Shown here: positions 6,483 through 8,572 of the stretch, in pieces
How the letters are laid out: every line of letters begins with the position of its first letter
Numbering within the stretch: position 1 is the stretch's first letter
Assembly: GCA_013695775.1 (NCBI GenBank)
Contig: JACCZV010000194.1
Location: 1 to 8,572, forward strand
Direction: 5' to 3'
Length of the DNA: 8,572 bases
Source of the DNA: Chitinophagales bacterium
GTDB taxonomy: Bacteria > Bacteroidota > Bacteroidia > Chitinophagales > UBA10324
The notes under the pieces: generated by a model
The model's input: only the letters and a program-made list of their open reading frames with translations
The model's database searches: none
Told to the model about the DNA's origin: nothing
Translations under genes and position numbers: made by a program

Positions 6483-7766
6483 TTATTTCAATTTTTCCAG
6501 TCCGCTCCTTAATTTTGAGATAGATTCTCCGATTTCATTCAATTTGCAGGTGCCAACCGAAAGCCTGTACCATGTAGAATCATGTGAAGCTCCAAAAGCA
6601 TAGAACGGCACCAGAGCTATTCCGCATTCATTAAGCAAATAAGAGGTGATATCCTCAGTAGTATTTAAAATTTTTTTAGCTGGTGTCACCTTCCCTTTCA
6701 GATTGAATTGAACAGTTAAATACAATGCCGCCTGCGGAGCAATAGCATTTACGGCATGTCCTTCAGCCTTTAAAGCTTGAATTCCATTATAAATTCCTGC
6801 AAGTCTAAACTCAAGCTGTTCTCTAAATTCGATGATGTAGGAAGTAATGGCATTCTTTAATTTTAGGAAGTTTGCTGCCGCAACCTGCTCTGCCTTTGGA
6901 GCCCAGGCTCCTATGTGAGAAGCGATCGACTTCATCTTATCAATCAGGTCAGAGGGACCACAAGCCCAGCCTACACGGAGTCCGGTAGCAGCAAACGCCT
7001 TTGATAACCCATCAACAAATATTGTATAATCCCTAAGCTCGGGTCGAAGGGTTACTGGATTGTAATGGATGGTCTGTCCATAGGTTAGTACCCAGTACAT
7101 TTGATCAAATAAAATATATACAGGTTTTTTATCTGTTCCGCGGCGTTCATTTTCTTCGAGCACCATGTCACAAATGTCTTCGAGAGCTTCCCTGGTAAAA
7201 GTAGTTCCAGTCGGATTTTGAGGAGAGCAAAGTGCTATAATTGTAGCATCCCGTATATGAGGTCGCATCTCTGCTGCCGTGGGCATAAAGTTATTTTCCA
7301 GCTTTGCTTCAATCATTATGGGCCTGGCGCCAGAGAGGTGGCAATAATGATTGTTGTTCCAAGAGGGCACAGGAAAAATTACCCCATCACCTGGTTGAAT
7401 AAGGGTGTAATAGGCGGTAAAAATTGCCGGCCTACCACCGCTTGTAATCAGAATTTCATCAGGAGCGTAGAGCATGCCTCCTTCGGCTAAAAAGCTGCAC
7501 ACTTCAGTCCTTAATTCTGCTAAGCCATTCGCTGGCGGATAATTTGTCTGTTTTTGCTGGTAGGCTTTAATTATTTCATTCTCAAGTTCAGCAGGTATGG
7601 GGAATACTTTGGGATCAAAATCACCTATCGTGAAGTTGAAGATGCTCTTACCTTGTTTAATTTTTTCATTTACATCCGCAGATAATTTAATGATCTCGCT
7701 CCCTGTAAGCGTTTCAGCCATATCGGAAATAATAAGCTTTCTTCTGGAGACAACTGCTAAAGGCAT
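6483..7766 (-). CDS. Class I/II PLP-dependent aminotransferase, aspartate-aminotransferase-like
   Basis: This is a 427-residue cytoplasmic fold-type I aminotransferase that uses pyridoxal phosphate to move an amino group between an amino acid and a 2-oxo acid. Visible active-site features are Trp136 (VPSWNNNHY, the cofactor-stacking position), Asn184 in SPQNPTG, Asp221 and Tyr224 in FDQMYW, the Schiff-base Lys256 in DGLSKAFAATGLRVGW with the phosphate-contacting Arg264, and Arg401 in YRLSVGT, which binds the substrate alpha-carboxylate. Length is normal for the family and all key residues are present. The closest known relatives are AspB-type enzymes, but substrate cannot be fixed from sequence; aromatic or alanine aminotransferase activity is possible. 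The ATG at 7766 is used; Met16 (7721) is an alternative that would remove a basic N-terminal stretch. The gene follows cphA on the same strand after 93 bases with no evident promoter, suggesting a shared transcript. Confidence 0.9.
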   Translation of the reverse strand: MPLAVVSRRKLIISDMAETLTGSEIIKLSADVNEKIKQGKSIFNFTIGDFDPKVFPIPAELENEIIKAYQQKQTNYPPANGLAELRTEVCSFLAEGGMLYAPDEILITSGGRPAIFTAYYTLIQPGDGVIFPVPSWNNNHYCHLSGARPIMIEAKLENNFMPTAAEMRPHIRDATIIALCSPQNPTGTTFTREALEDICDMVLEENERRGTDKKPVYILFDQMYWVLTYGQTIHYNPVTLRPELRDYTIFVDGLSKAFAATGLRVGWACGPSDLIDKMKSIASHIGAWAPKAEQVAAANFLKLKNAITSYIIEFREQLEFRLAGIYNGIQALKAEGHAVNAIAPQAALYLTVQFNLKGKVTPAKKILNTTEDITSYLLNECGIALVPFYAFGASHDSTWYRLSVGTCKLNEIGESISKLRSGLEKLK

Positions 7767-7859
7767 ATGGCGTAATTTAATATTTTTCCGGATATCAGCT
7801 TGCGATCATTATTACTATTGACATCGACACTTTATCCTGCTTAATGTTATCATCTTCCT
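7767..7859 (-). other. Short same-strand gap between cphA and aminotransferase genes
   Basis: On the minus strand these 93 bases contain no TAnnTTTG element, no strong hairpin and no T-run. The stretch just before the aminotransferase ATG is A-rich without a Shine-Dalgarno. The absence of visible signals is compatible with read-through from cphA, though an unrecognised promoter cannot be excluded. Confidence 0.4.
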
Positions 7860-8572
7860 TTACATTACTCCTACCCCATCTTCCTGCTCTTTATAACTCA
7901 TGATCATGTCAAGAACATCTGGTACCACATCCGAGCAAATAGTGATAAATGACCCTTTTTCACCATGATGAATTACATATTCTATAGCTTCGGTTTCACT
8001 GGGAATTATTTTTGTTTTCTTAGCAGGAATCACATCATTAATCCCCTTCATCAATAATTCAATGATGTCTTTTGAAGAACGGCCGCGCAGGTTTTTGTCT
8101 TGTCTTATCACAACCTCATCGAAGGTTCTTGCCGCCACCCGTCCGAGCTCTACAATGTCTTCATCTCGCCTGTCGCCTACCCCAGCAATCACTCCCACTT
8201 TGGGGCTACCATCCATTTTCTCCACAAATTTTGAGAGTTGTTCCAGACCTGCAGAGTTATGAGCATAATCCACCAGCACCTGGAAATTTTTAAACTGAAA
8301 AAGATTCATTCGCCCAGGTGTAGTTGCGGGGGAGGGAATAAAGGATTCCAAAGCAGAACGGATGTCTTCAATCTTAAAACCACGCAGGTATACCGCAAGC
8401 ACGGCGGGTAAGATATTTTGAATATTGAAGGTTGCTTTACCACTGAAGGTTAACGGAATGGTGGTGATCTTATCAACCCTTATTTTCCAGCTTCCCTTAC
8501 AAATTGTGACATAGCCGTTTTCTGACACTGCTGCTAACCCTCCAGCTTCAAGGTGCTCAATGATATGAGGGT
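7860..8572 (-). CDS. cphA: Cyanophycin synthetase, C-terminal Mur-ligase part (5' end outside window)
   Basis: These are the last 236 codons of a cyanophycin synthetase, the ATP-dependent enzyme that builds the storage polymer multi-L-arginyl-poly-L-aspartate. The frame is open to the window edge: residues reading IIEHLEAGGLAAV precede a GTG at 8528 that could be mistaken for a start, and they match the family, so the gene continues outside. Visible CphA marks are ENGYVTICKGSW, the ATP-binding FNIQN segment, TPGRMNLFQF, VLVDYAHNSAG, GVGDRRDED and RQDKNLRGRS. These cover the end of the central Mur-ligase domain and the C-terminal ligase domain, which adds arginine in characterised CphA enzymes. 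Full-length CphA is roughly 870-900 residues, so about a quarter is seen; the N-terminal and ATP-grasp (aspartate-adding) domains cannot be checked. The stop is TAA at 7862-7860. The aminotransferase gene lies directly downstream on the same strand. Confidence 0.92.
   Translation of the reverse strand, partial: PHIIEHLEAGGLAAVSENGYVTICKGSWKIRVDKITTIPLTFSGKATFNIQNILPAVLAVYLRGFKIEDIRSALESFIPSPATTPGRMNLFQFKNFQVLVDYAHNSAGLEQLSKFVEKMDGSPKVGVIAGVGDRRDEDIVELGRVAARTFDEVVIRQDKNLRGRSSKDIIELLMKGINDVIPAKKTKIIPSETEAIEYVIHHGEKGSFITICSDVVPDVLDMIMSYKEQEDGVGVM

Noticed and set aside
7860..8528. A complete small gene starting at the GTG at 8528
   Set aside because: The reading frame continues upstream to the window edge with residues matching cyanophycin synthetase, so the GTG is an internal valine codon.
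1..8572. A phage-defence, CRISPR, toxin-antitoxin or mobile-element system
   Set aside because: No gene, repeat array or terminal inverted repeat of that kind was seen on either strand; the genes are a catalase, two secreted proteins, an aminotransferase and CphA.

Overview
The window looks like chromosomal DNA from a member of the Bacteroidota, of undetermined order. The base composition is AT-rich. Two large exported proteins end in type IX secretion system (T9SS) sorting domains, one of them carries SBBP-type propeller repeats, Shine-Dalgarno sequences are absent, and two upstream regions contain a match to the Bacteroidota -7 promoter element TAnnTTTG.

Layout from left to right: (1) The first 161 bases hold the N-terminal 53 codons of a manganese catalase on the minus strand, cut by the window edge. 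(2) A non-coding region of about 400 bases separates it from a divergent plus-strand gene (559-2823). That gene encodes a secreted alpha/beta-hydrolase (esterase-like) with a C-terminal T9SS sorting domain. (3) A convergent intergenic region holds a perfect 18-bp hairpin, probably a shared terminator. (4) A long minus-strand gene (3021-6131) encodes a secreted multidomain protein: an N-terminal SBBP-associated domain, seven beta-propeller repeats, a pre-peptidase C-terminal (PPC) domain, an Ig-like domain and a T9SS sorting domain. (5) About 350 bases without a convincing gene carry a good -7 promoter match for that gene. (6) A class I/II PLP-dependent aminotransferase (6483-7766, minus) follows. 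(7) The window ends inside a minus-strand gene (7860-8572) encoding the C-terminal Mur-ligase part of a cyanophycin synthetase (CphA).

There are two functional themes. One is cell-surface or extracellular proteins exported by T9SS: the hydrolase and the propeller protein, which converge and are probably separate transcripts. The other is nitrogen storage. cphA and the aminotransferase lie on the same strand 93 bases apart with no visible promoter or terminator between them, so they may be co-transcribed; the aminotransferase could feed aspartate to cyanophycin synthesis, but this is inference. I see no CRISPR array, tRNA, rRNA, insertion sequence or phage gene, and no clearly new multi-gene system. 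The most useful leads are the cyanophycin-aminotransferase neighbourhood at the right edge and the poorly characterised T9SS-exported hydrolase.
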